Of a DNA stretch of 64,000 bases, positions 41,215 to 50,905 are shown one piece after another. The stretch covers positions 3,658,001-3,722,000 of the forward strand of contig CP087969.1 in NCBI GenBank assembly GCA_024703915.1. Direction: 5' to 3'. Each line of letters begins with the position of its first letter. Within the stretch, counting starts at the first letter, position 1. Origin of the DNA: Massilia sp. H-1. Lineage in GTDB: Bacteria > Pseudomonadota > Gammaproteobacteria > Burkholderiales > Burkholderiaceae_D. Under the pieces are notes generated by a model, which saw only the letters and a program-made list of their open reading frames with translations, did no database searches and was not told the DNA's origin. A program made the translations under genes and the position numbers.

Positions 41215-42266
41215 ATGCGTAAACTGATCGTCCTGTTTGTTTGCAGCGTCGCCATGGCCATGGCCAGCGCCAACGATCCCGTGCTTGGACGTCCGCGCAA
41301 GCGGTGGCCAGCAGCGCCGTCGATCAAGCCGTCGCTGCCGTCGATCAAGCCGGTCGCGGTGCCGGGTGCGCCCACGGGCAGGGCTGCCAGCGCGGCGGCC
41401 GCCGCCAGGGAAGCCCAGGCCGAAGCCGAAGCCGAGGCCGAGCTGTCGGCCAAGATCGCCGCCCGCCTGGCCGCGATGCGCGCCAACCAGCAGGCCCGCG
41501 CCGCTGCCGCCGCCAAGGCGCGCAAGGCGGCCGAGGCACGCCAGAAGGAAGCTGTCGCCGTCAATGCAGCTTACCGCGGTCAAGCCGTATCCGGGCGAGC
41601 ACTGGTCGTACGAGGGCGAAACCGGCCCCGCCAACTGGGGCCGCAAGGCCGAATGGTCCGCCTGCGGCATCGGCACCCGCCAGTCCCCGATCGATCTGCG
41701 CGACGGCATGAAGGTCGATCTCGAGCAGATCGTCTTCGATTACAAGCCGTCCGCCTTCTCCGTGGTCGACAATGGCCACACGGTGCAGGTCACGGTCGGT
41801 CCGGGCAATTACATCTCGCTGCAGAACCGCACCTTCGAGCTGCAGCAGTTCCACTTCCACCGTCCGTCGGAAGAGCGCATCAACGGCAAGGGCTTTGAAA
41901 TGGTGGTCCACCTGGTGCACCGCGATGCCGACGGCAAGCTGGCCGTGGTGGCGGTGCTGCTGGAACGGGGCAAGGCGCAAAGCATGATCCAGACCGTGTG
42001 GAACAATCTGCCGCTGGAGAAGAATGAAGTAGTGACGCCGTCGGTCGTGCTGGACGTGAACGAGCTGCTGCTTAGAGCGCCGCGAGTACTTCACGTATAT
42101 GGGTTCGCTCACCACGCCGCCGTGCACCGAGGGTGTGTTGTGGATGGTGATGAAGCAGCCGGTCGAAGCGTCGCCCGCGCAGATGGCGATCTTCAGCCGT
42201 CTGTATCCGCTCAATGCGCGTCCGATCCAGGCCAATTCGGGCCGCGTGGTCAAGGAATCGAACTAG
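41215..42266 (+). CDS. Alpha-carbonic anhydrase with Ala-rich N-terminal extension (frameshifted)
   Basis: Zinc carbonic anhydrase (CO2 hydration), exported. Signal peptide [20 protein letters not shown]; an Ala/Glu-rich extension (about residues 60-115, likely coiled) precedes the catalytic domain starting [14 protein letters not shown]. Zinc ligands are in [11 protein letters not shown] and [12 protein letters not shown]; the [10 protein letters not shown] motif closes the active site. About 350 residues. Breaks near 41575 and 42072 (GCCGG-type). The final TAG overlaps the converging mutarotase end by 4 bp. Confidence 0.9.
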
Positions 42267-43069
42267 GCGCTTAGCCCTGATCCGGTGCTCGCCGCGCCAT
42301 GCGGCGCCGCTTTGCAGGGTCACCGGTCTGATCAGCGCCGGTTCGACGCACACGAAGCGCAAATACTCATCGTCCGCCATATCCGCCAGCGCCGCCGTAT
42401 CGGCCGCGCCCGGATTCCACACGACCGCATCCTGGAAACCTTGCTGGGTCAGCTGCAGGCTGCCGCTGCCGTCCGCGAGCGTGATCGCGCCCGGCAGCTG
42501 GCGGTAGATCTGGTCATGCTTGTCGCTGATGGCCAGCTGGCCGTCATCGACGCCGCCGATCCGTACCGCGCCGATGGCGTCCACCGCAAAATAGGTGTGC
42601 AGCGCGGCTGAAAACGCGAAGGCGTCGTCGTCATGCGTTGCGCACGTCGAGCGAGAGCGCCAGCTGCGCGCCCTGCAGCGCGACCTTCAGGCGCAGTTCG
42701 AAGCCGTGCGGCCAGGCCGCGGCCATGGCCGGCGCCAGGTCGGCGTGGGTCAGCACGAAGACGGCGAATGCGCCGTCCTCATTGTCGCCGTTCTCGCCCA
42801 GGCGCCAGGTGGAGACGCGCGCGAAACCGTGCCGCATGCCGGTGCCGCGTTCGGCGAACTGGGGAAAGATGACGGGCACGCCGCCGCGGATCGCGCGGCT
42901 GCCGTCCAGCGCCGAGCGCTTACTCATGAACAGGTGCTCGGCGCCATGCCAGCTTTTCCAGGAGACGAGGTGGGCGCCGTACAGCGTGACGATGGCTTCG
43001 GCGCCGTCGGCCGCGCGGATGCGCACCACCAGCAGCAGCGCCGTGGCTGATCAATGCAATGGTGTTCAT
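42263..43069 (-). CDS. D-hexose-6-phosphate mutarotase (YeaD-like aldose epimerase)
   Basis: Galactose-mutarotase fold: [60 protein letters not shown] and [35 protein letters not shown] (catalytic Glu in FVCVEPALI). Interconverts anomers of glucose-6-phosphate. About 268 residues. Start MNTIALIS at 43069, 2 bp after the amiC stop, so it belongs to the tsaE-amiC transcript. Slips near 43035 and 42640, and a GCCGGC-type change at the last codons (42268). Confidence 0.88.
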
Positions 43070-43071
43070 GG

Positions 43072-44514
43072 TCAGGAAATACGGCCCTTGGCCAGTGGCG
43101 GGTTTTTCGAGAAGTAGCGGCGGATACCCTTGGTGATCGCGCTCGCGATCTCGTCCTGGTAGCCGTTGTCCTTCAGGCGCGCTTCTTCCTCGGGGTTCGA
43201 GATGAAGGCGGTTTCGATCAGGATCGACGGGATGTCCGGGGCCTTGAGCACGGCGAAGCTTAGGCCTGTTCGACCGAGCCTTTGTGCAGGCGCGCGATGC
43301 CGCCGATTTCACCGAGCACCGCATTGCCGACCTTGAGGCTGTCGTTGATCTGGGCCGTGGTCGACAGGTCCAGCAGCACGCTGGCGAGCTGCTTGTCGTG
43401 GCCTTTCATGTTGATGCCGCCGATCGAGTCGGCCAGGTTTTCCTTGTTCGCGAGCCAGCGCGCGGCGGTCGAAGTGGCACCCCGTTCGGACAGCACGAAC
43501 ACCGACGAGCCGCGCGCTCGGGCGCAGGAAGGCGTCGGCGTGGATCGAGACGAACAGGTCGGCCTGCACCTTGCGCGCTTTTTCGACGCGGGTGCCGAGC
43601 GGGACGAAATAATCGCCGTCGCGCGTGAGCATGACGCGCACATTGGGCAGCTGCTCGAGCTTGAACTTGAGGCGCTTGGCGATCGACAGGACCAGATCTT
43701 TTCGCGCGCACCGGAGGCGCCGATCGCGCCTGGGTCTTCGCCGCCATGGCCGGGGTCGAGCGCGATCGTGATCATCCGGACCACGTTGCCCGGTTTTGGC
43801 TCAGGCGGTTCCGGCTTGACGTGGGGCTGCACGGCCACCACCGGCGGCGCGGCGACGGGCGGCAAAGCTGGTGGCAGCGCGGGCGGCAGTGCAGGCGGCA
43901 CGGCGGGCGTGACGGCAGTATGGCAGCAGCAGCGCTGCGGGTGGCCACGGCGGTGTCGGGCGCATGCGGGGGCAGTTCGGCGCCGGAAGGCGCGTCAGGG
44001 CGCGACCATTCGCCTTTTCGATCATCGCCGCGATCGGGTCGGCGGCCTTGATCGGGTACAGGTCGAAGATCAGACGGTGGTTGTAGGTGCCCACCGGCGC
44101 CAGCGTGAACACCTGCGGCTTGATTTCTTCCTTCCAGGTCGAACACCAGGCGCACCACGCCGGGCCGGTTCTGGCCCACGCGCACCTGCTTGATATACGG
44201 GTCGTTCGACTGGATCTTGGCAACCAGGCCCTTGAGGGTCGGGTTCAGTTCCAGTCCTTCGATGTCGACCACCAGCCGCTGCGGGTCGGGCACGGTGAAG
44301 TGGGTGGCCTTGAGATCGGTGTCGTTTTCGAGCGTGACGCGGGTGTAGTCGTCAGGCTTAAGCCATACGCGCACGGCGAGGATCTGCGCCGCTTGCGCGG
44401 GCAGTGCTTAAGCAGGACCGACAACAGCAGCGTGCCACCGGCCTTGAGCACGGTGCGACGCGTTACCGGGCCGGAGATCAGAGGTTCGGTGCGAATTTGA
44501 GGCGGTCGAGGCAT
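43072..44514 (-). CDS. amiC: N-acetylmuramoyl-L-alanine amidase, AmiC type (frameshifted)
   Basis: Zinc amidase cleaving septal peptidoglycan. The N-terminus carries a twin-arginine-like export signal (VTRRTVLKAGGTLLLSVLPA), then an AMIN domain (VRVWPADDYTRVTLEND, RLVVDIEGLELNPTL), a Pro/Ala-rich linker, and the Amidase_3 domain with ALDPGHGGEDPGAIG (zinc His, Glu), FVSIHADAF and SILIETAFISN (catalytic Glu). About 480 residues. GCCGGC-type breaks at 44408, 44362 and 43259; slips near 44135, 43990, 43695 and 43515. Its start overlaps tsaE by 37 bp. Confidence 0.92.
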
Positions 44515-44963
44515 AGCAAACCCAGGTCAGACAACGCTTGCAATTCTACATCACGGCCGTGTCCGGCAACGTGCAGCCAGACATTCAGGTCCGGCGGTGG
44601 CAACACCGGCTCGGCCTTTTCAGGCCATTCGACGATGCAGATGTTGTTCGCGTTGAAATCTTCCCGGAATCCCGCGTCGAGGAATTCTTCCGGACTGGAC
44701 ATGCGGTACAGGTCGAAATGGATGACGTTGACGGTCTGTCCGTCGAGTTCGATGCGGTAGGGTTCCGACAGCGTGTAAGTTGGACTTTTGACATGGCCGA
44801 CGTGGCTAGGCGGCGTGCAGCAGGGCGCGGGTGAGGGCGGTCTTGCTTGGCGCCCAGGTCGCCATGCAGGTGGATCGCCAGGCCGGGCAGCAGCGCGTGA
44901 GAGCGCCGCGCCCAGGGCGGCGGTGCCGGATTCGTCGTGGAGGTGGGCCTTGAAGTGCTGCAT
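44478..44963 (-). CDS. tsaE: tRNA threonylcarbamoyladenosine biosynthesis ATPase TsaE (frameshifted)
   Basis: Small P-loop ATPase that energises t6A37 synthesis with TsaB/TsaD. LHGDLGAGKTALTRALLHAA is the Walker A segment (here misread through a GCCGGC-type change near 44845-44855); VKSPTYTLSEPY, VIHFDLYRM and FLDAGFRED-NICIVEWPEKA are family hallmarks. 161 residues. Another GCCGGC-type break at 44811 and slips near 44895 complete the damage. It opens the minus-strand tsaE-amiC-mutarotase transcript, divergent from queG. Confidence 0.92.
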   Translation of the reverse strand: MQHFKAHLHDESGTAALGAALSRAAARPGDPPAWRPGRQARPPSPAPCCTPPSHVGHVKSPTYTLSEPYRIELDGQTVNVIHFDLYRMSSPEEFLDAGFREDFNANNICIVEWPEKAEPVLPPPDLNVWLHVAGHGRDVELQALSDLGLLCLDRLKFAPNL

Positions 44964-45028
44964 CGAATAGAATACCGTGTGAAATCGGGGTGCAAACCCC
45001 ATTGTAAACCGTCTACACCGGCCCCAGC

Positions 45029-46123
45029 ATGCAGTCTACTCCCCGCGATCTGTCCGACCTGGCAGCGACCATCAAAGCATGGGGCGCTGAACTCGGCTTT
45101 GCCGACGTGCGCATCGCCGATGTCGATCTTTCCCACGCGGAAGCGGGATTGCAAGCCTGGCTGGACGCCTACCGCCATGGTGAGATGGATTATATGGCAA
45201 GCCACGGCATGAAGCGCGCACGTCCGGCCGAGCTGGTGCCGGGCACGGTGCGCGTGATCAGTGCGCGCATGGATTATCTGCCCGTCACCACGCCGGACGA
45301 CTGGCGCGAGCGCGAGCAGACGCGCCTGAACGATCCGCAGGCGGCCGTGATCTCGATCTATGCGCGGGGGCGCGATTATCACAAGGTGCTGCGCAGCCGC
45401 CTGCAGCAGCTGGCCGAGCGGATTGAATCGGTGACCGGCGAATTCGGGTTTCGGGTGTTCACCGATTCGGCGCCCGTGATGGAACTGCCGCTGGCGGAAA
45501 AAGCCTAAGCATCGGCTGGCGCGGCAAGCACACGCTGATGCTCAACCGCGAAGCGGGATCGATGTTCTTTTTGGGCGAGATCCTGGTTGACCTGCCGCTG
45601 CCCGTGGACGAGTAGGCCAGCGCCCACTGCGGCCAGTGCCAGGCGTGTATCGACATTTGCCCGACCCAGGCGATTCTGGGCCCGGGACGGCTGGATGCGC
45701 GGCGCTGCATTTCATACCTGACCATTGAGCTCAAGAGCAGCATTCCCGCCGAACTGCGGCCCCTGATCGGCAACCGCGTCTACGGTTGCGATGACTGTCA
45801 GACCGCCTGCCCGTGGAACAAGTTCGCGCAGCTCGCTGGTGCCCGATTTTGACGAACGCAACGCGCTTGGCAGCGCGAGCATGACGGAGCTGTTCGCCTG
45901 GACCGAGGAGGAATTCAACCGCCGCCTCGAAGGCAGCCCGATCCGGCGCATCGGCCATGAGCGCTGGCTGCGCAATCTTGCGGTCGGGCTCGGCAATGCC
46001 ATTAGCCAGACGCGCGGCGACGCGGCGATTGTGGCGGCGCTGCAGGCGCGCGCGGACCATCCCTCGGCCATGGTGAGGGAGCACGTGGCCTGGGCGCTCG
46101 CGCAGCACGCTACATGCGTTTGA
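45029..46123 (+). CDS. queG: Epoxyqueuosine reductase QueG (frameshifted)
   Basis: Cobalamin-dependent iron-sulfur enzyme making queuosine at the wobble position of certain tRNAs. Two ferredoxin-type clusters are visible, [16 protein letters not shown] and [13 protein letters not shown], as are the cobalamin-domain features [20 protein letters not shown] and [21 protein letters not shown]-terminal HEAT-like region ([20 protein letters not shown]) follows. 365 residues. GCCGGC-type breaks at 45507 and 45614, plus a slip at 45835. Divergent from tsaE, the common arrangement. Confidence 0.94.
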
Positions 46124-46490
46124 GCCGTACGGCCGACCAGTCCGCATCGAGCGAGATCAGCGCCACCCCGGTCGCGCCGCGTTCCTTGGTCCAGGCGTTG
46201 ATCGACTCGCGCGTGAGGTCGGTGGCCTTGGGCGCCGAGGCCTTGAGGTAGGCGATCCACAGCGTGCCTTTCTCGCCCAGGCGCGACATCGCCTCCGGGA
46301 ACAAGGCATCGAGCTGCTTGTGATTCAGGGCGAACAGCAGCACGGCATCGGCCTCGCCTTCCGCGGGGCGCTCGATGATCAGTTCCTGCGGCAGCTGGGC
46401 CACAATCCCCGGGTGGACCGCGCCATTGATCACCGCCACTGACTTGGCGGTCTTCAGGTACATTTTTTCAGCAATCGGTTTGTCGCTCAT
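46110..46490 (-). CDS. DUF3052-like small protein
   Basis: Intact 126-residue cytoplasmic protein: MSDKPIAEKMYLKTAKSVAV, LLFALNHKQLDALFPEAMSR and LWIAYLKASAPKATDLTRES. The 'LWIAY.K' pattern and length resemble DUF3052. No catalytic motif. Its end overlaps the queG end by 14 bp (tail to tail). Function unknown. Confidence 0.75.
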   Translation of the reverse strand: MSDKPIAEKMYLKTAKSVAVINGAVHPGIVAQLPQELIIERPAEGEADAVLLFALNHKQLDALFPEAMSRLGEKGTLWIAYLKASAPKATDLTRESINAWTKERGATGVALISLDADWSAVRLKRM

Positions 46491-46581
46491 GGAGTGATCC
46501 TTCAAGCAAGTGCTGCACAGGCGGTTACCGCTGCACCGCCACTTACTATCGGATCGTCCGCAGAGCTGAAGGTTCGGTGGT

Positions 46582-47168
46582 CTACTTGAGCAGCCCCGCC
46601 AGCTCCACCGCCGTCTTGACCTGCATCTTGTCGAAGATATGCGCGCGATGCACTTCCACGGTGCGCATGCTGATGCCGAGCTTGTCGGCCACGACCTTGT
46701 TCATCATCCCCGCCAGAATCAGATCGAGCACTTCGCGCTCGCGCGCCGACAGCGACGCCAGCCGCGCCTGCACTTCGGCCGCCGCAGCCACTGCGCGCGA
46801 ACTGGCTGCCAGCGCCTGCTGGACCCGGTCCATCAAGTCATTATCGTTGAAAGGCTTCTCGAAAAAATCGAAGGCGCCGCGCTTGAGCGTGTCCACCGCC
46901 ATCGGCACGTCGCCGTGGCCGGTCAGGAAGATCACCGGCAAGCGCGCCGTCAGGCCAGCGCGGCCAGCTGGTCGAACACGGCCACGCCATTGATGTCGGG
47001 CATGCGCACGTCGAGCAGCACGCAGTCGCCCTCGGGGTCGAAGTGCTTGCCCGCTTCGCTCAGGAAGCCGCTGGCGCTGGCATGGGCGCGCGCCCTGATC
47101 GCACGCGACTGCGCCAGCCAGGCGAGGGCGTCACGAATCACCTCCTCGTCGTCGACGATATGCAGCAT
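46582..47168 (-). CDS. FixJ/LuxR-family response regulator (frameshifted once)
   Basis: Receiver domain with VDDEEVIRDALAWLAQS, phosphoacceptor Asp in CVLLDVRMPD and LTGHGDVPMAVDTLKRGA, then a LuxR-type HTH (LSAREREVLDLILAGMMNKV, ADKLGISMRTVEVHRAHIFD). 195 residues. One slip near 46955 splits ALAARLPVIFL. It is 11 bp downstream of the PAS kinase and shares that transcript; the divergent TRAP transporter genes are its probable targets. This is a FixJ type rather than the sigma-54-dependent DctD type. Confidence 0.92.
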
Positions 47169-47179
47169 GGTTGTCTCCG

Positions 47180-49135
47180 TTATTTTTTATATGGGTCGGC
47201 AAGGTAAAACTGAAGATGGTGCCGCCGCCCGGATTGGCCCGGTAGCTGAGGGTACCACCATGGAACTCGATTGCGGTACGGCAAATTGACAGGCCCATGC
47301 CCATGCCCTCGGCCTTGGTCGAGAAGAAGGGCGAGAACAGGCGCTCGCCGACCTCGGCCGCGATGCCATGGCCCTGGTCGGTCACCGACACGCACACCTG
47401 TTCGTCCTGCAGCACGGCATCGATGCGCAGCACGCGCCGTTCAGGGCGCGACTTGCTGCATCGCTTCGATCGCGTTGCAGGGTCAGGTTCAGCAGCACTT
47501 GTTCGAGCAGCATGCGGTCCGCGCTCACGCTCGGCAGGCCGGGCGCGATGCCGACTTGGATCGCCACGAAGAATTTGCGCGCCTGTAATTCGATCAGGGC
47601 GCCGATGCCGTCCACCAGCTGGGCGATGTCAACCGCCTGCCGTTCCGGTTCGCGCTGCTTGACGAACTGGTGCACGCTGCGAATGATCTGGCTAGGCGCG
47701 CTGGGCCTGGACGCCCGCCTTTTCCAGCGCGGGAACGAGCAGGGCGGCATCGACCGGGCGGCCTTCGGCGCGCGTGCCGAGCAGATTCAGGGCGCCCGTG
47801 GTGTAGCTGGAAATGGCGGCCAGCGGCTGGTTCAGTTCGTGCGCGAGCATCGAGGAAATTTCGCCCATGGTGGCCAGGCGCGCTGGCTTGCAGCTTTTCC
47901 TGTTGCTGGCGGTTCAGTTCTTCGGCCTTCTTGCGGTCGGAAATGTCGAGGATCGAGCCCATCCATCCGGTCTGGACCCCGTTGCTGTCGACCAGCGGCG
48001 CTTCGAAAATCAGCACCGGCACCCGCTCGCCGTCCGAGCGCTGGAAGAAGGTTTCGAATTGGGGCGTGACGTTGCTTAGGCCAGGACGGCGGCAAAGCGC
48101 TGCTGGTATTCGGCCATCGCTTCCGGCGCCCAATAGGGCATGGGCGGCGCCTTGCCCACCAGTTCTTCGGGCGGCAGGCCGACCAGCTGGCAGAAGGCCG
48201 GATTGACGTAGGTGACCCGGCCTTCCAGGTCACGCGCGCAGCCCGGTGACCAGCGAATTTTCCATCGCGGTGCGAAACGCCATTTGCTGGCGCAAGGCGC
48301 CCTCGGCCGCGAGGCGGCGCGCGATGTGGCGCCACAGCGCGAGCAGGCTGGCCAGCAGCCCCAGCGCGAGCAGCACGACCGAGCCCACCAGCAGGTTGGG
48401 CAAGAGGCGCGGTTCGCTCTTGACGCTGTCGGTGGCCAGGCGCAGGTTGGCGCCCGGCAGGTCGAGCTCGCGCTTGTGGGTGTAGACGCCGCGCCCGGGA
48501 CCGGCCGCCGCGCGCCGCGCGACCACGGTGTCGTCGTGCGTGACCAGCGAAATGGCGTTGTCCTGCGCGAACCACCAGGGCACGGTTTCGTCGAGCACGA
48601 CCTTGAGCTTGTAGACCGCGACCAGGCTGGCGCCATGCCTACCAGCGGCAGGTGGTAGTCCATCTGGCTGTCGCTTGGCTGGTAGGGCTCGCTGTAGCGG
48701 CCGCGCCCGGTCTTGCGGGGCATTCTCGGCGGCCAGCTGGGAGACCGCCGTCAGCACGTCCGGCACCGCGCCGCTGCGCATGACGTTCTGTCCGCTGGCG
48801 TCGCGCCAGGCCACGCTAGCCAGTTCATGGCTGTTCTTGCGCAATTGCTCGAAACGGGCTTGCAGCGCGGCCTGGTCCCGGACCGGTCCGCTCAGCTCGG
48901 CCCCGAGCAGGGCCAGCGCTTCTTCATTGCGTCCGAGCTGGAAACGTACCGCCTGTTCCACCCACAGGGTGTCGGCGATCAGCTGTTCCTGGCGCTCGTT
49001 CGTTTCCATTTGGCGCGCCTGCCAGGGCAGCCAGAACAGGACGGCGAGGAACAGGGAAATGAGCAGGACTGGCAGCAGCCAGCGCCACAAGGCGCCAAGA
49101 CAGCGCGGCCGCGCCGGAAGTGTGGGAATATTCAT
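47180..49135 (-). CDS. PAS-containing membrane sensor histidine kinase (frameshifted)
   Basis: Sensor of the two-component system with the FixJ-type regulator. Membrane helix at the start (LWRWLLPVLLISLFLAVLFW), a periplasmic sensing region, a second helix (LLPNLLVGSVVLLALGLLAS), a PAS domain (ARDLEGRVTYVNPAFCQLVG), then LAHELNQPLAAISSY (phosphoacceptor His), EQVLLNLTLNAIEAM, TDQGHGI and GMGMGLSICR. About 650 residues. GCCGGC-type breaks at 48076 and 47692; slips near 48720, 48640, 48235, 47880, 47450 and 47215. Probably senses the TRAP substrate, by analogy with DctB-like proteins. Confidence 0.9.
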
Positions 49136-49166
49136 GCCAAAGAATCTTGTACTTTCACGCAAGTTG

Positions 49167-49223
49167 CTATTGTGGATTTCCCCAATAGAAGTGCAAAATG
49201 GTGCCGTGCAGACTGGGCAATAG
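49167..49223. promoter_or_regulatory. Candidate operator in the kinase / TRAP divergent region
   Basis: CTATTG (49167-49172) and CAATAG (49183-49188) form an inverted repeat with 10 bp between, and CAATAG recurs at about 49218-49223, all within the 128-bp region between the kinase and dctP starts. Possible response-regulator sites; short motifs, so low confidence. Confidence 0.35.
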
Positions 49224-49263
49224 CTTGAATCATAATAGTATTTTCCACATGTCAGGAGACAAT

Positions 49264-50254
49264 ATGAAAATCAAATCGCTGGCCCTGGTTTGCGCCATGG
49301 CTCTCAGTGTGAATGCCTGGGCGCAAGCGCCGATCGTTATCAAGTTCAGCCACGTGGTGGCGCTTGATACACCCAAGGGCCAGGCGGCGGAACGGTTCAA
49401 GACGCTGGCGGAAAAGGCGACCAACGGCCGGGTCAAGGTCGAGGTCTATCCTAACAGCCAGCTGTACAAGGACAAAGAAGAGCTCGAAGCGCTGCAGCTG
49501 GGCGCGGTCCAGATGCTGGCGCCCTCGCTGGCCAAGTTCGGTCCCCTGGGCGTGAAAGAATTCGAAGTCTTCGATCTGCCTTACCTGTTTGCCGACAAGC
49601 AGGCGCTGTACCGCGTGACGGAAGGCCCGGTCGGCAAGGGCTTGCTGCAAAAACTCGATGCAAAGGGCATCACCGGGCTGGCGTACTGGGACAATGGCTT
49701 CAAGGTCATGTCCGCCAATAAACCGCTGAACGTGCTTAAGCCGACTTCAAGGGCCAGAAGCTGCGGATCCAGGCATCCAAGGTGCTCGATGCCCAGATGC
49801 GCGCTGGGCGCCAATCCGCAGGTGCTGGCCTTCTCCGAGGTCTACCAGGCGCTGCAGACCGGCGTGGTGGACGGCACCGAGAATCCGCCATCGAACATGT
49901 ACACCCAGAAAATGCACGAGGTGCAAAAGTATGTGACGGTGTCGAACCACGGCTACCTCGGCTATGCGGTCATCGTGAACAAGAAGTTCTGGGATGGCTT
50001 GTAGAGCCGACATACGCGCCAGCCTGTCCAAGGCCATGGCCGAAGCGACCATCTATGAAAAGGCGATCGCCCAGCGCGACAACGACCTGGCCATGGAAGC
50101 GATCAAGAAAACCGGCAAGACCACGATCCACATCCAGACGCCGCAGGAACAGGCCGAGTGGCGCAAGGCGCTGCTGCCGGTCTACAAGGACATGGAAGGA
50201 CGGATCGGCAAGGACTTGCTGGCTTCCTTCATCAAGGCATCGTCCGGTAAATAA
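49264..50254 (+). CDS. dctP: TRAP transporter substrate-binding protein DctP (frameshifted)
   Basis: Periplasmic solute-binding protein for C4-dicarboxylate-like acids. Signal peptide MKIKSLALVCAMALSVNAWA, then VIKFSHVVALDTPKGQAAER, LEALQLGAVQMLAPSLAKFG, LAYWDNGFKVMSANKPLNV, VLAFSEVYQALQTGVVDGTE and NPPSNMYTQKMHEVQKYVTV. 330 residues. GCCGGC-type breaks at 49735 and about 50000. Start of a three-gene dctPQM operon. Confidence 0.94.
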
Positions 50255-50338
50255 GCGGCCCGCGCTGGCTGCAGCGCCATGCCATGCTGCCGTGGCCAGC
50301 GCGCGCTGCTCGCCATTTTCAGTCCAGAAAGAATCAAC

Positions 50339-50890
50339 ATGAAAATTCTCGATCACCTGGAAGAGTGGCTGATCGCCACCCTCATGGGTGCGGCCACGCT
50401 GGTGGTGTTCGTGGCGGTGGTGCACCGCTACCTGTCCGGCCTGGCCATTCCCGGCGTGCAGGATTACCTGATCAGTCTGAATACCAGCTGGGCCCAGGAA
50501 TTGTGCATTTTCATGTTCATCTGGATGGCCAAGTTCGGCGCCGCATATGGCGTGCGGACCGGCATCCACGTTGGCGTCGATGTGCTGATCAACCGCATGA
50601 ATCCGCGCTGGCGCGGCCGCTTCGTGATCTTCGGCTTGCTGGCCGGGGCCGTGTTCACCGGCGTGATCGGTGCCCTCGGCGCCTACATGATCAGCCATCT
50701 GTCGCCCGACCAGACCTCGGAAGTGCTGGAAATCCAGATGCGCTGGGTCTATCTGTGCGTGCCGCTCGGTTCCTGGCTGATGTGTTTCCGCTTCCTGCAA
50801 GTGATGGTGCAATTCATCCGCAGCGGCGATCTGCCGCACCACGACCACGCTTATGTCGAGGGACTTGACGACGAGCTTGCCGACGCCTAG
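50339..50890 (+). CDS. dctQ: TRAP transporter small permease DctQ
   Basis: Intact 183-residue membrane protein with four helices (WLIATLMGAATLVVFVAVVH, ELCIFMFIWMAKFGAAYGVR, FVIFGLLAGAVFTGVIGALG and WVYLCVPLGSWLMCFRFLQV) and the IHVGVDVL motif. Joins DctM and anchors the complex. Starts 84 bp after dctP and ends 15 bp before dctM. Confidence 0.94.
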   Translation: MKILDHLEEWLIATLMGAATLVVFVAVVHRYLSGLAIPGVQDYLISLNTSWAQELCIFMFIWMAKFGAAYGVRTGIHVGVDVLINRMNPRWRGRFVIFGLLAGAVFTGVIGALGAYMISHLSPDQTSEVLEIQMRWVYLCVPLGSWLMCFRFLQVMVQFIRSGDLPHHDHAYVEGLDDELADA

Positions 50891-50905
50891 CAAGGGAGTG
50901 CGCCC

